Positions 1-8,583 of a stretch of DNA of 64,000 nucleotides are shown here, piece by piece. Each line of letters begins with the position of its first letter. Positions within the stretch are counted from its first letter, which is position 1. This DNA is from Oxalobacteraceae bacterium (GTDB lineage: Bacteria > Pseudomonadota > Gammaproteobacteria > Burkholderiales > Burkholderiaceae_D): contig JAIXXN010000029.1 of NCBI GenBank assembly GCA_027490725.1, positions 54,113 through 118,112 of the forward strand. The letters run 5' to 3'. The notes under the pieces were generated by a model. The model ran no database searches and was not told where the DNA came from. It saw only the letters and a list, made by a program, of their open reading frames with translations. The translations under genes and the position numbers were made by a program.

Positions 1-1
1 T

Positions 2-844
2 GCGCCGCAGGATGCGGCTGCCGTGGTGGCACGCCTGATCGCCCATCCGGCAGTCAAACGCATCAACTTTACCGGATCGACCAAAGTGGGCCGCATCATC
101 GCCCAGCAGGCGGCTCAGCATCTGAAGCCGGTGGTCCTGGAACTGGGCGGCAAGAATCCCTTGCTGATTCTGGATGACGCCGACCTCGATGAAGCGGTGC
201 AGGCGGCAGCCTTCGGCGCCTTCTTCAATCAGGGCCAGATCTGTATGTCGACCGATCGCATTATCATTGACCATAAGGTGGCCGATGCTTTCGTCGAAAA
301 ACTGCGCATCAAGACTGCCGGCCTGCGCGCCGGCCAGCCCGGTGAACCCGGTGCCGTACTGGCAGGCATGGTCGACGTTGGCGCTGCTAGCCGCGTCGCG
401 CACATGATTGCCGATGCCGAGGCCAAGGGTGCCACACTGGTCTGCGGTAGCGCCAGTCACGAAGGCAACCTGCTGCAAGCGGCCATCATCGACCACATTA
501 CGCCAGCCATGAGCGTGTATCAGGAAGAGTCCTTCGGCCCGATCGTCGGCATCATCCGGGTCGACGGTGACGAAGCTGCACTGGCCGAGGCCAATAGCGG
601 CGAGTACGGCCTGTCCGCCGCCGTGTTTAGCCGCGATGTGTCGCGCGCGCTGGCGCTGGCGCAGCGTATCGAGTCGGGCATCTGCCACATCAATAGCTCC
701 ACCGTGGCCGATGAGGCGCAAATGCCATTCGGCGGCGTCAAGGCCAGCGGCTACGGGCGCTTTGGCGGCAAAGCCGGTATCGCCGAATTCACCGACCTGC
801 GCTGGATCACCATCCAGAGTGGCCATCGCCACTACCCGGTGTGA
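2..844 (+). CDS. vdh: Aldehyde dehydrogenase, vanillin dehydrogenase-like (5' truncated by window edge)
   Basis: C-terminal part of an NAD(P)-dependent aldehyde dehydrogenase; the frame is open to the window edge, so the N-terminal part lies outside. Visible are the catalytic-base motif LELGGKN, the nucleophile motif NQGQICMS with the active-site Cys, and the C-terminal PFGGVKASGYGRFGG. These are family hallmarks and the sequence reads closest to vanillin/salicylaldehyde dehydrogenases. The feruloyl-CoA synthase gene starts 14 bases downstream, so the likely role is oxidation of vanillin to vanillate in ferulate degradation, in the cytoplasm. The matching enoyl-CoA hydratase/aldolase gene is not in the window and may lie to the left. 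Substrate is inferred from context; a related aromatic aldehyde is possible. Confidence 0.85.
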   Translation, partial: APQDAAAVVARLIAHPAVKRINFTGSTKVGRIIAQQAAQHLKPVVLELGGKNPLLILDDADLDEAVQAAAFGAFFNQGQICMSTDRIIIDHKVADAFVEKLRIKTAGLRAGQPGEPGAVLAGMVDVGAASRVAHMIADAEAKGATLVCGSASHEGNLLQAAIIDHITPAMSVYQEESFGPIVGIIRVDGDEAALAEANSGEYGLSAAVFSRDVSRALALAQRIESGICHINSSTVADEAQMPFGGVKASGYGRFGGKAGIAEFTDLRWITIQSGHRHYPV

Positions 845-858
845 GGGAGGAGTCCGCA

Positions 859-2727
859 ATGACGCAACTCCCCACCACCAGCGCAACACTGGACTTGTCG
901 CGCTATCGTCCGGTGCGTATCGGTGGCGCAGCAGTACGGGTCGAGGCAGGCAGCCACGGCGCCTGGCGCATGGCCTCGCAGGAGGCGCTGGGCAGCTATC
1001 CCGAGCGCATCACCGACTGTCTGGTGCGCGGCGCCGAGCGCCACCCCGACCGCACGCTGGCGGCCCAGCGCGGGCCGGACGGCGCCTGGCAGCGCCTCAG
1101 TTACCGGCAGATGCTGGCACAGGCGCGTGCCGTCGGACAGGCTTTGCTGGATCGCGGCCTGTCGGCAGAACGTCCGCTGATGATTTTGTCCGGTAACGAT
1201 CTGGCGCATCTGCAACTGGCGCTCGGTGCGCTGTATGCGGGCATACCCTACTGCCCCGTGTCACCGGCTGCTTCCGGCGCCAGCACCGACCATAGCAAGC
1301 TGCGCCATTTCATCAGCCTACTCACGCCCGGCATGATCTACGCGACGGACGGTAGCGCCTGTGCTACCGCACTGGCGGCAACGGTGCCCGACGACATCGA
1401 GATCGTCATCGAACATGGCGATGCCGGCCGCAGCAGCACGGCGCTAGCACAGCTGCTGGCAACCGTGCCGCGCACCGTCGATGCTGCCAATGCCGCCTGC
1501 GGCCCGCACACCATCGCCAAGTTCCTGTTCACCTCCGGTTCGACCAAACTACCCAAGGCGGTGGTGACCACTCAGCGCATGCTGTGCGCCAACCAGCAGA
1601 TGCTACTGCAGAGTTTTCCCGCCTTCGGCGAACGCCCGCCGGTGCTGCTTGACTGGCTGCCCTGGAGCCATACCTTCGGCGGCAGCCATAACCTCGGCAT
1701 CGCGCTATACAACGGCGGTAGTTACTACATCGATGATGGCAAGCCGACCGTGCGCGACTTTGCCACCACCGTGCGTAACCTGAAAGAGATTGCACCGACC
1801 GTATTTTTCAACGTACCCAAGGGCTGGGAGCTGCTCACGGCAGCACTCGAAAGCGACCCTGAGCTGTGCCAGCATTTCTTTGCGCAGATGGAGCTGTTCT
1901 TCTTCGCTGGCGCGGGGCTGTCGCAGGCCGCCTGGGATGCACTGGAACGCGTCAGCGAACAGGCTTGCGGCCACCGGATCCGCATCATGGCCGGACTGGG
2001 CATGACGGAGACGGCGCCCTCCTGCACCTTTACCACCGGTCCCGTAATGATGGCTGGCTATGTGGGTCTGCCAGCACCCGCCTGCGAGGTCAAGCTGGTT
2101 CCAGTCGAGGGCAAATACGAAGCGCGCTTCCGTGGCCCGCATGTGATGCCCGGCTACTGGCGCGCACCTGAAGCCAGCGCCGCTGCCTTTGACGAGGAAG
2201 GCTATTACTGTAGTGGCGACGCCGTGCGCTTTGTCGATCCGGCTCGCCCGGAACTGGGCCTGATGTTCGATGGCCGCATCGCCGAGGACTTTAAACTCAG
2301 TAGCGGCACCTTCGTCAGTGTCGGGCCGCTGCGGGCGCGGGTGATCAGCACGGGCGCTCCGTATATTCAGGACGTGGTGGTGGCCGGCATCAATCGCGAC
2401 AGCATCGCCTTGCTGGTATTTCCCCGTCTGGAGCAATGCCAGCTGTTGTCCGGGCTGGGTCACGACGCCGATGCCGCGACCATCCTCGCCAGCGTCCCGG
2501 TACGCCAGCACTTCCTGCAGTTGCTGGACCTATGGAATAGCGTGGCGACCGGATCGGCCACCCGCATCGATCGACTGCTGTTGCTAGCGGAGGCGCCATC
2601 CGTGTCGGCCGGCGAGGTGACCGACAAGGGGTCGATCAACCAGCGGCTGGTGCTGGAACGGCGTGCCGCGCTGGTGGAAGCGCTGTACGGCGACCGCTGC
2701 GACGCGGTGCTGATGGCGCCCGCCTAG
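859..2727 (+). CDS. fcs: Feruloyl-CoA synthase (acyl-adenylate-forming)
   Basis: A 622-residue ANL-superfamily enzyme that would activate ferulate to feruloyl-CoA with ATP and CoA. The phosphate-binding loop is FTSGSTKLPKAV (about residues 224-235), followed by the LDWLPWSHTFGG segment, an IDDGKPT segment and the adenylation motif GLGMTETAPS. The C-terminal DKGSINQR supplies a plausible catalytic Lys. The ATG at 859 has GGAGGAG just upstream; an in-frame GTG at 841 overlaps the preceding stop and is less likely. It forms an operon with the upstream vanillin dehydrogenase-like gene, consistent with a phenylpropenoid side-chain degradation pathway. The family call is firm; a p-coumarate or caffeate preference cannot be excluded. 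Confidence 0.88.
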   Translation: MTQLPTTSATLDLSRYRPVRIGGAAVRVEAGSHGAWRMASQEALGSYPERITDCLVRGAERHPDRTLAAQRGPDGAWQRLSYRQMLAQARAVGQALLDRGLSAERPLMILSGNDLAHLQLALGALYAGIPYCPVSPAASGASTDHSKLRHFISLLTPGMIYATDGSACATALAATVPDDIEIVIEHGDAGRSSTALAQLLATVPRTVDAANAACGPHTIAKFLFTSGSTKLPKAVVTTQRMLCANQQMLLQSFPAFGERPPVLLDWLPWSHTFGGSHNLGIALYNGGSYYIDDGKPTVRDFATTVRNLKEIAPTVFFNVPKGWELLTAALESDPELCQHFFAQMELFFFAGAGLSQAAWDALERVSEQACGHRIRIMAGLGMTETAPSCTFTTGPVMMAGYVGLPAPACEVKLVPVEGKYEARFRGPHVMPGYWRAPEASAAAFDEEGYYCSGDAVRFVDPARPELGLMFDGRIAEDFKLSSGTFVSVGPLRARVISTGAPYIQDVVVAGINRDSIALLVFPRLEQCQLLSGLGHDADAATILASVPVRQHFLQLLDLWNSVATGSATRIDRLLLLAEAPSVSAGEVTDKGSINQRLVLERRAALVEALYGDRCDAVLMAPA

Positions 2728-2746
2728 CCGAACGCCGCCCCCCTCC

Positions 2747-2790
2747 CTGTACCACGGCAGTTGCGGTCTTCCGCACTGCCGTCGGTACAG
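2747..2790. terminator. Long hairpin between convergent genes
   Basis: CTGTACC, ACGGCAG and TGCGG pair with CCGCA, CTGCCGT and GGTACAG around a TCTT loop, giving 19 paired bases with two single-base bulges. It lies between the stops of the convergent fcs and cyclophilin-like genes. There is no T-run on either side, so it is not a classical intrinsic terminator; it may stabilise 3' ends or be a REP-like element. Confidence 0.4.
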
Positions 2791-2830
2791 GTCTACAGGC
2801 GCTACATAGGTGCTGGATAAGTAGTCAGCA

Positions 2831-3295
2831 TCACTGGCCGAGTTTGCTGATACGGGCCTGTATAGGTCCACGACGCGCCAGTAGTTCCACACCGCTGCTA
2901 AGCCGGCCTAATTTAATCAGCCCCTCCGAATAACGGAAGCCGCGGTAAAAGATCGCGAGATTACCCCACGGGGCATAGTAAGTCAGATCACCGACAGCGG
3001 GTGTCATACCGGCCGGCGCGCCATCTCTTGACAGCCTGTGCGGCAGATCGCTGATCTTTTCCGTAGCAGCGTAATCTTGCAGAGATACCGTGAGCGGCAA
3101 CAGCGCGAGGAAATCTCGCGCGCTCGGATTGTTGTCCATGTCGACAATCAGGGTGGCATCGGCCATCTCGATTTTGATCTGCACTATATTCACCCCGTTT
3201 TTTGCGCTGGACTCCCCCCTGGCGGCAAAGGGAGCAAGAATTAATAAACACAGTACTGATCTGGGCCACCAGTCTGTGTAGCGCTGCCGGTTCAT
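2831..3295 (-). CDS. Secreted cyclophilin-like fold protein
   Basis: A 154-residue protein with an N-terminal signal peptide (charged MNRQR start, hydrophobic SVLCLLILAPFAARG) followed by a compact domain of about 115 residues. The segments TLIVDMDNNPSARDFLALLP and GDLTYYAPWGNLAIFY are typical of the small cyclophilin-like fold family (COG2164 type). No peptidyl-prolyl isomerase activity is established for this family. The ATG at 3295 is preceded by an excellent AGGAGG, so the longer upstream reading is rejected. It is convergent with fcs and lies downstream of the exported hydrolase on the same strand. Likely periplasmic; function unknown. Confidence 0.75.
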   Translation of the reverse strand: MNRQRYTDWWPRSVLCLLILAPFAARGESSAKNGVNIVQIKIEMADATLIVDMDNNPSARDFLALLPLTVSLQDYAATEKISDLPHRLSRDGAPAGMTPAVGDLTYYAPWGNLAIFYRGFRYSEGLIKLGRLSSGVELLARRGPIQARISKLGQ

Positions 3296-3385
3296 TCTGA
3301 TCCTCCTGAATTCGCAGCGCGCCGCGTCGTTAGACTCCGGCATGATCGGCGTCCGCTGGCTCGGCGCAAGCCGCGTTAAACGTGC

Positions 3386-4498
3386 CTAGGCAAGATGTTG
3401 CTGGAAGAAGGCATTGATCTTATCGAATGGAATCAGATCGACACGGTCGTACAGATCAACGTGCACCGCTCCGGGGACAATCAGCAATTCCTTAGGTTCG
3501 GCTGCGGCCGCATACGCTGTTTCACTAAAGTAGCGTGAATGCGCTTTCTCACCGTGAATCAACAGGATGGGGCGTGGCGACACTTCCTTGATGTACGTAA
3601 GAATCGGCATATTCATAAATGCCAGTGGCGTAGTGATCGTCCATGCGTTCAGCGAGTTGACGGCGCGCGGATGATAGCCGCGTGGCGTGCCATAGTAGGC
3701 GTGATAGTCGACTAGGAACTGCGCCTCACCAACCTTGAGCTGGTTGTACGGCGCCTGATAGGCAGGACTCCCCTGCTCGGCATCAAGCCACCGCTGTTTG
3801 CTCAGCTGTTCAAGGAGCTGCGTACGCTGTGCCAGTGTGACACTGTCGTTATAGCCTCTAGACATGACGCGGGTCATGTCATACATGGTGCTGGTGACCA
3901 CTGCCTTCACGCGCTTGTCGACCGCGACCGCATTCAATGCCATGCCACCCCAGCCGCAAATGCCGATCACACCGATACGCGCACGATCGACACGGGCGTC
4001 CAGTCCGAGAAAATCGACGGCCGCACTGACGTCCTCGGTGTTGATCTCCGGCGAGGCAACATTGCGTGGTTCGCCGCCGCTTTCACCAGTGAAAGAGCCG
4101 TCAAAGGCCAAGGTGATAAAGCCACGTTCGGCCATAGTTTGTGCATACAGGCCGGACGACTGCTCTTTCACAGCGCCAAAGGGACCACAGACTACCAGCG
4201 CAGCCTGTTTGCCAGTACGGTTCTTAGGCAGATACATGTCGCCGGCCAGGCTAATGCCGTAGCGATTTCTGAAGGCGACCTTCTGATGCGTCACGTGTTC
4301 ACTCTTGGCAAATGTCTTGTCCCACGTGTCGTTCAGGACGAGGCTCTGGGCCGACGCCGGGCTCGCGGAAAGCCCGCCGATACCTAGCGCAGCGATCCCG
4401 GTGCCGGCTGCTTTCAGCAGGCTGCGACGGCCCGCAGCGCTGCTCGCTCCGGCGGCAACGGTCATATTTTCATGGGGGATGTTAGTCGTGCGCGGCAT
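3386..4498 (-). CDS. Tat-exported alpha/beta hydrolase, YcjY / dienelactone-hydrolase-like
   Basis: 370 residues. The N-terminus carries a twin-arginine-like leader (GRRSLLKAAG, then a hydrophobic stretch ending ASPASAQS near residue 51), so export by Tat is likely. The body is an alpha/beta hydrolase with a nucleophile elbow GICGWGG in which Cys181 takes the usual Ser place, as in the YcjY and dienelactone hydrolase families. The candidate acid/base region is ILLIHGEKAHS and the catalytic His lies in PGAVHVDLYD near the end. AAGGAG precedes the ATG. It is divergent from the NepI-like exporter, sharing a 250-base control region. Substrate unknown. Confidence 0.8.
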   Translation of the reverse strand: MPRTTNIPHENMTVAAGASSAAGRRSLLKAAGTGIAALGIGGLSASPASAQSLVLNDTWDKTFAKSEHVTHQKVAFRNRYGISLAGDMYLPKNRTGKQAALVVCGPFGAVKEQSSGLYAQTMAERGFITLAFDGSFTGESGGEPRNVASPEINTEDVSAAVDFLGLDARVDRARIGVIGICGWGGMALNAVAVDKRVKAVVTSTMYDMTRVMSRGYNDSVTLAQRTQLLEQLSKQRWLDAEQGSPAYQAPYNQLKVGEAQFLVDYHAYYGTPRGYHPRAVNSLNAWTITTPLAFMNMPILTYIKEVSPRPILLIHGEKAHSRYFSETAYAAAAEPKELLIVPGAVHVDLYDRVDLIPFDKINAFFQQHLA

Positions 4499-4580
4499 GG
4501 GGAAGCTCCTTGTTCGGGGAAATGATGAGCAGCGATTCTAGAGTTGGAGAGCGCAAACCAAGCAGCAGAAAATTACATGA

Positions 4581-4657
4581 GCTTATGAATGGTTTTAATC
4601 AATCGCGGCTGAAATTAGGAATATGGATCCGCTAATTCATGATGGCTATTCATAAGC
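4581..4657. promoter_or_regulatory. Paired inverted 10-mers in the divergent hydrolase/exporter promoter region
   Basis: GCTTATGAAT at 4581-4590 and its exact reverse complement ATTCATAAGC at 4648-4657 are separated by 57 bases, between two divergent genes. The arrangement would suit an operator bound at two places; the LysR-type regulator at 6063 is the nearest candidate. Regulation is inferred. Confidence 0.35.
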
Positions 4658-4747
4658 CTAAGCAATCCCGTAGGTCCCAGCACCGGCTATTTCCCCTTAC
4701 CATGCGCTCCCTACTTCTGCGCACGGTCGACAGCGACTCTTTATTTC

Positions 4748-5953
4748 ATGCAGCCATTTCGCACCCGGCACAGCACTGCCGCAGTAGCACGATCCACCTA
4801 CTGGGGCGGCGTCTTCGCGATGTCGCTTGGCGTCTTTGCCCTGGTTGCTGCCGAATTCATGCCGGTCAGCTTGCTCACGCCTATGGCGACCGACCTGCAC
4901 ATTTCCGAGGGACAGGCGGGACAGGCAATTTCCGTTTCGGGCTTATTCGCCCTGATTACCAGCCTGTGCATCGCAGCGCTGGCACGGCGCTGTGATCGCA
5001 GGCTGCTGCTGGCCGCACTGACCGGACTGATGATCGTCTCCGCGAGCATCACTGCCTGCGCGACGAGCTATCCCCTGTTCATGCTGGGCCGGGCCTTCAT
5101 CGGTGTCGCCATCGGCGGCTTCTGGTCACTCTCTGCAGCCATTGCAATGCGCCTCGTACCCGATGAGCAAGTTCCTAAAGCGCTGGCCATCGTCAACAGC
5201 GGTAACGCTCTGGCGACAGTGATTGCGGCGCCACTGGGCAGCCTGCTCGGCGCCATGCTCGGCTGGCGGATCGCGTTCTTTTGCGTGGTGCCGCTAGCTG
5301 CCATCGCACTGGTCTGGATCTTGTTCAGTTTCCCGGCGTTGCCGGGAAACCCAGGTCCTCAAGGCCGCAGCAAAGTGTCGCTGCTGAAGCGTCCAGCAGT
5401 GGCGCTGGGGATGCTGGCGGTCAGTCTGTTTTTCATGGGGCAGTTTTCACTCTTCACCTACCTGAGGCCGTTTCTCGAAACCGTGACACTAGTCGGCCCC
5501 GGCACGCTGTCCGGCATGCTGCTGATTCTCGGGATAGGCGGCTTCATCGGGACCTATCTGATCGGTTCCGTGCTCCGCAACGGGCTGCGAAGGATATTGG
5601 TGGTGATACCATTCATCATGGCTGTGCTGGCCGTGGCGCTGATCATCTGGGGTAAGAACACCAGCGTTGTCGCCATACTGCTTGCAGCATGGGGGCTGGT
5701 CGGCACCTCGGCGCCTGTCGCCTGGTGGACCTGGCTGGCCCGCACACTGCCCGACGACGCCGAGTCAGGCGGCGGCTTGCTGGTCGCACTAGTACAACTG
5801 GCCATCGCATCCGGCGCCATTGTCGGCGGCATGTTATTCGACAGCTTAGGCTACCGTGCCACGTTCGGCGCCAGCGCAGCGATATTGCTAGTGGCGGCTG
5901 CAATAGCGGCCATGGCTGGCCGGGCTAGTCACCACTCTGCCGAGGCGGTGTAG
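4748..5953 (+). CDS. nepI: MFS efflux transporter, NepI (purine ribonucleoside exporter)-like
   Basis: 401 residues with about 12 hydrophobic segments, an inner-membrane drug/H+ antiporter family protein. From memory, several stretches match E. coli NepI closely: EFMPVSLLTPMATDL, ISEGQAGQ, GGFWSLSAAIAMRLVP, PKALAIV and VIAAPLGSLLG. NepI exports purine ribonucleosides and analogues, so a similar role is plausible, though family members differ in substrate. The gene is divergent from the exported hydrolase and followed 109 bases later by a LysR gene on the same strand, a common regulator/exporter pairing. No strong Shine-Dalgarno is seen before the ATG; the N-terminus could begin slightly later. 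Confidence 0.75.
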   Translation: MQPFRTRHSTAAVARSTYWGGVFAMSLGVFALVAAEFMPVSLLTPMATDLHISEGQAGQAISVSGLFALITSLCIAALARRCDRRLLLAALTGLMIVSASITACATSYPLFMLGRAFIGVAIGGFWSLSAAIAMRLVPDEQVPKALAIVNSGNALATVIAAPLGSLLGAMLGWRIAFFCVVPLAAIALVWILFSFPALPGNPGPQGRSKVSLLKRPAVALGMLAVSLFFMGQFSLFTYLRPFLETVTLVGPGTLSGMLLILGIGGFIGTYLIGSVLRNGLRRILVVIPFIMAVLAVALIIWGKNTSVVAILLAAWGLVGTSAPVAWWTWLARTLPDDAESGGGLLVALVQLAIASGAIVGGMLFDSLGYRATFGASAAILLVAAAIAAMAGRASHHSAEAV

Positions 5954-6062
5954 CATTCGCGTCGAAAAGGCGGCCGCTCTCGCAGACGTCGATCACACGA
6001 TCAGGCCGATTCGCCTCGCTATACTATGGTTGATCTGCTCCGAAACATTTATCAGGCACAAA

Positions 6063-6953
6063 ATGGCACGCGATAATCTCAGCGATATTCTGGTGTTCTT
6101 CACGGTGGCGCGCGAGCGTAGTTTCACCCGCGCAGCGGCGAAGATGGGGATGACGCAATCCGCACTCAGTCATATTATCCGTGGGCTGGAAACACGAATG
6201 GGGGTGCGGCTGTTGACCCGGACCACACGCAGCGTGTCGCCTACCGAAGCGGGCGAGCGTCTGCTCCAGAACGTCGCTCCGAAACTCACCGAAATCGAAA
6301 CGGAAATCGCCGCCATCAGCGAACTTGGCAACCAGCCGGCTGGGACGATTCGGATTACGGCAATCGACCACGTCATCAATAATATTCTCTGGCCGCGCCT
6401 GCTCCCTCTACTGAAGGCATACCCCGACCTGAATCTTGAATTCAGTTCTGACTATCGAATGGCCGACATCGCTGCCGAGCGTTTCGATATCGGGGTGCGC
6501 TGGGGAGATCAACTGGAGGGCGACATGATCGGGGTACGGCTAACCGAGGATATGCGCCTTCTTGTGGTCGGGTCGCCCGGCTACTTTGAACGGCGCCCGC
6601 TGCCCCATTCGATACAGGACCTTCAAAAGCACAATTGTGTCGGGCTGCGGCTCGCGAGTGGTGCGGTGTACGCATGGGAACTCACGCACGAAGGGCGCAC
6701 GGTAGAGTTCCGGCCACGCGGTCAATTGGTCTTCAATAGTGTCTATCAGATGTTGCAGGCTGCACTCGATGGTGTTGGTCTGGCCTTTGTCACCGAGGAC
6801 CTGGCTGCGCCGTTTTTACGCGATGGCCGTCTGATCAGCGTGATTGAAGACTGGTGCCCGCACTTTCCGGGGCTGCATGCCTACTACCCCAGTCGCCGCC
6901 ATTCGTCCAAAGCGCTGGAGCTGGTCATCGACGCCTTGCGTCTGGTGCGCTGA
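6063..6953 (+). CDS. LysR-family transcriptional regulator
   Basis: 296 residues. N-terminal winged helix-turn-helix at about residues 5-64 (LVFFTVARERSFTRAAAKMG, then SQALSH-like and GVRLLTRTTRSVSPTEAG), followed by a type-2 periplasmic-binding effector domain from about residue 90. The ATG at 6063 begins the usual MARDNLSDILVF start; an ATG 33 bases upstream would add an atypical tail. It follows the NepI-like exporter and may control it or the divergent hydrolase. The effector is unknown; members of this branch often regulate neighbouring transporters and hydrolases. Confidence 0.85.
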   Translation: MARDNLSDILVFFTVARERSFTRAAAKMGMTQSALSHIIRGLETRMGVRLLTRTTRSVSPTEAGERLLQNVAPKLTEIETEIAAISELGNQPAGTIRITAIDHVINNILWPRLLPLLKAYPDLNLEFSSDYRMADIAAERFDIGVRWGDQLEGDMIGVRLTEDMRLLVVGSPGYFERRPLPHSIQDLQKHNCVGLRLASGAVYAWELTHEGRTVEFRPRGQLVFNSVYQMLQAALDGVGLAFVTEDLAAPFLRDGRLISVIEDWCPHFPGLHAYYPSRRHSSKALELVIDALRLVR

Positions 6954-7071
6954 GCGGGCCGTGTTGCGCTCAGGCGATGGCGCTATGTCGCGGCCTAGGA
7001 TGGTCTTTCAATTCTATGCAGTCGAACACAGCCACTCGTCACACATCGCCTGTGTGGAAATGCTTTTTTGC

Positions 7072-7674
7072 TCAATTGCTTAGACTAGCCAAGCGGCTAA
7101 GTAAGCCGTGCTCAACACCGAAATCGAACCAGAGCGCATCAAGTTCGACACGGTCCGAACAGAACTGCTGGCGCAATTTGTTTAGGCGTTGTTGCATTGG
7201 TTGATTCCAGTTGCTTGCCAAAAGAATTCGCCGGGCATTTACATCATCGGGCAAATCTGCGCCTGCCGTAGAGATATAGCTTGCTCTGCTCAGCAGAGCG
7301 AAACCACTAGATGCCCCCATGGAATCCAGACCACGCAGCGCCTCAACATAGGTCGCATATGCATGCTGGTGGAAAAACTGCTCGAAACCACCTTGATCAA
7401 CCTCATCAGACAAACATCCAACCGCCCAGTACTGGCGTTCAAGCGCAGATAGACTATCGATTCCGCTGGGAGACTTGGCGACCCTTTGTCCTAGCTCGCG
7501 CCAATAGGCTCGGGCATGCAGAAGCGCAAGCTCTCGCTCTCCCGGACTAACTGTCGTCATCCATGCCTTAGGGGGCGGAAGAATCCCGAGTTGGCACAGC
7601 AGGCATTGTTCGTCTAATTGACCTGCCAGCATCGGTAAGATGTCTGCACCACAATCGCGACATTGAATCTTCAT
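7072..7674 (-). CDS. DUF4375 (DMP19-like) protein with N-terminal zinc-ribbon-like Cys pairs
   Basis: 200 residues. The N-terminus has two cysteine pairs (CRDCG and CLLC, about residues 4-28) that could bind a metal. The C-terminal half (about 85-195) contains YWAVGCLSDEVDQGGFEQFF and a YVEALRGLDSMGA segment, which I recognise as DUF4375, named after the DNA-mimic protein DMP19 of Neisseria. DUF4375 genes are frequent in toxin-immunity loci, but a DNA-mimic role here is unproven. GAGGAAG precedes the ATG at 7674. It is the first of the co-oriented small genes of the accessory block and lacks the recurrent repeat upstream. Confidence 0.7.
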   Translation of the reverse strand: MKIQCRDCGADILPMLAGQLDEQCLLCQLGILPPPKAWMTTVSPGERELALLHARAYWRELGQRVAKSPSGIDSLSALERQYWAVGCLSDEVDQGGFEQFFHQHAYATYVEALRGLDSMGASSGFALLSRASYISTAGADLPDDVNARRILLASNWNQPMQQRLNKLRQQFCSDRVELDALWFDFGVEHGLLSRLASLSN

Positions 7675-8146
7675 CACGCTTCCTCTTTTACAAAACAATC
7701 GCGTGGGCGTGCGCTACTGCAAACAACAGCTGCGCCACCACGCCTTCCGGGTTATCCGCCATTACATACATCGCCGTCGACACTCCGGTTCTCTCGTGGT
7801 GTCAGACCAGACATATCTTTGCTTCGAATGTACTGATATTAAGTGCTAATCAGATGTATGTTGCCGATCAGATCGAGCACATCGACACGACTACGGTGAC
7901 GGGCAATTATCGCAAGTGGCTTAATGCAGGGCTCGATGACAAGCGGCGTAAGCAGCTGTTGACACCTTAGCGACAGCGCAGTCCAAGCGGCGGGATGCAT
8001 TTGAGAAATTTAAATGAGCGCAAAAATTCCTGCATCGGAGAATAATGAAGGTCGGGCTTGGCTGGCTGCTTCCGCCCCAAAGCCGCCTGCCAGGTATAGT
8101 CAATGCTCACGGATTGTGATTGGACTTCTCCGCCAAGAGCTAACCT
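7675..8146. other. Intergenic region with a possible decayed ORF
   Basis: No convincing intact gene in 472 bases. A plus-strand reading 7854-7970 gives 38 residues (MYVADQIEHIDTTTV..., ending DDKRRKQLLTP) and an overlapping frame ends LCFECTDIKC at 7849; both look like remnants rather than genes. The array repeat is not recognisable here, so the repeat-linked array appears to begin with the next gene. Confidence 0.4.
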
Positions 8147-8518
8147 TTACCGCTGCTCTAAATAGCCGAGCAGTTCTCTGTAACTTTGCAGAACAACGGC
8201 AACAGCCTCATTAGGATCGTAGTCTTCACTATTAACCGCATCGTGATAGATACGGTAAAGCGGTCCCGCCTCCCCATCGCTGGTCTTGATGTAGTAGTAG
8301 TCTCCACTTCCACAAAGGCATGAAGCGACTGGAATATAACCATCCCTCGCTACGCCTATTCCAGGCCAGCAGTTTTCCGCCTCGTCGATGGATTGCTCTG
8401 ATGTCAGAAACGTGAGGTCAACGCCGAGACCAGATTGATCGACCTCCTCGGGAACCACAACTTTCGCTCCTGCGAGGGCATTTTTTGAAATGAAGTCGAT
8501 CCAGAAATTTGGAAACAT
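8147..8518 (-). CDS. SMI1/KNR4 (SUKH) family protein, probable orphan immunity protein
   Basis: 123 residues. The LCGSGDYYYIKTSDGEAG stretch, the downstream YRIYHDAV and the C-terminal helix VVLQSYRELLGYLEQ match the SUKH superfamily. Known SUKH proteins include immunity proteins that neutralise nuclease and deaminase toxins of contact-dependent and polymorphic toxin systems. No toxin gene lies beside it, so it would be an orphan. AAAGG lies before the ATG. A repeat element is just upstream (8529-8557) in the space after the preceding gene. Confidence 0.75.
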   Translation of the reverse strand: MFPNFWIDFISKNALAGAKVVVPEEVDQSGLGVDLTFLTSEQSIDEAENCWPGIGVARDGYIPVASCLCGSGDYYYIKTSDGEAGPLYRIYHDAVNSEDYDPNEAVAVVLQSYRELLGYLEQR

Positions 8519-8528
8519 AAAACCTTTA

Positions 8529-8557
8529 TGAATGACGCGTTCTGGCCGTTTGGCGAA
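8529..8557 (-). repeat. Array repeat, copy 1
   Basis: Plus-strand GAATGACGCGTTCTGGCCGT; shares ATGACNGC and TTCTGGCCG with the other copies. Lies between the stop of the gene at 8584 and the start of the SUKH gene. Confidence 0.6.
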
Positions 8558-8583
8558 GCGCTACTTGTTACTACGCTTTATTC

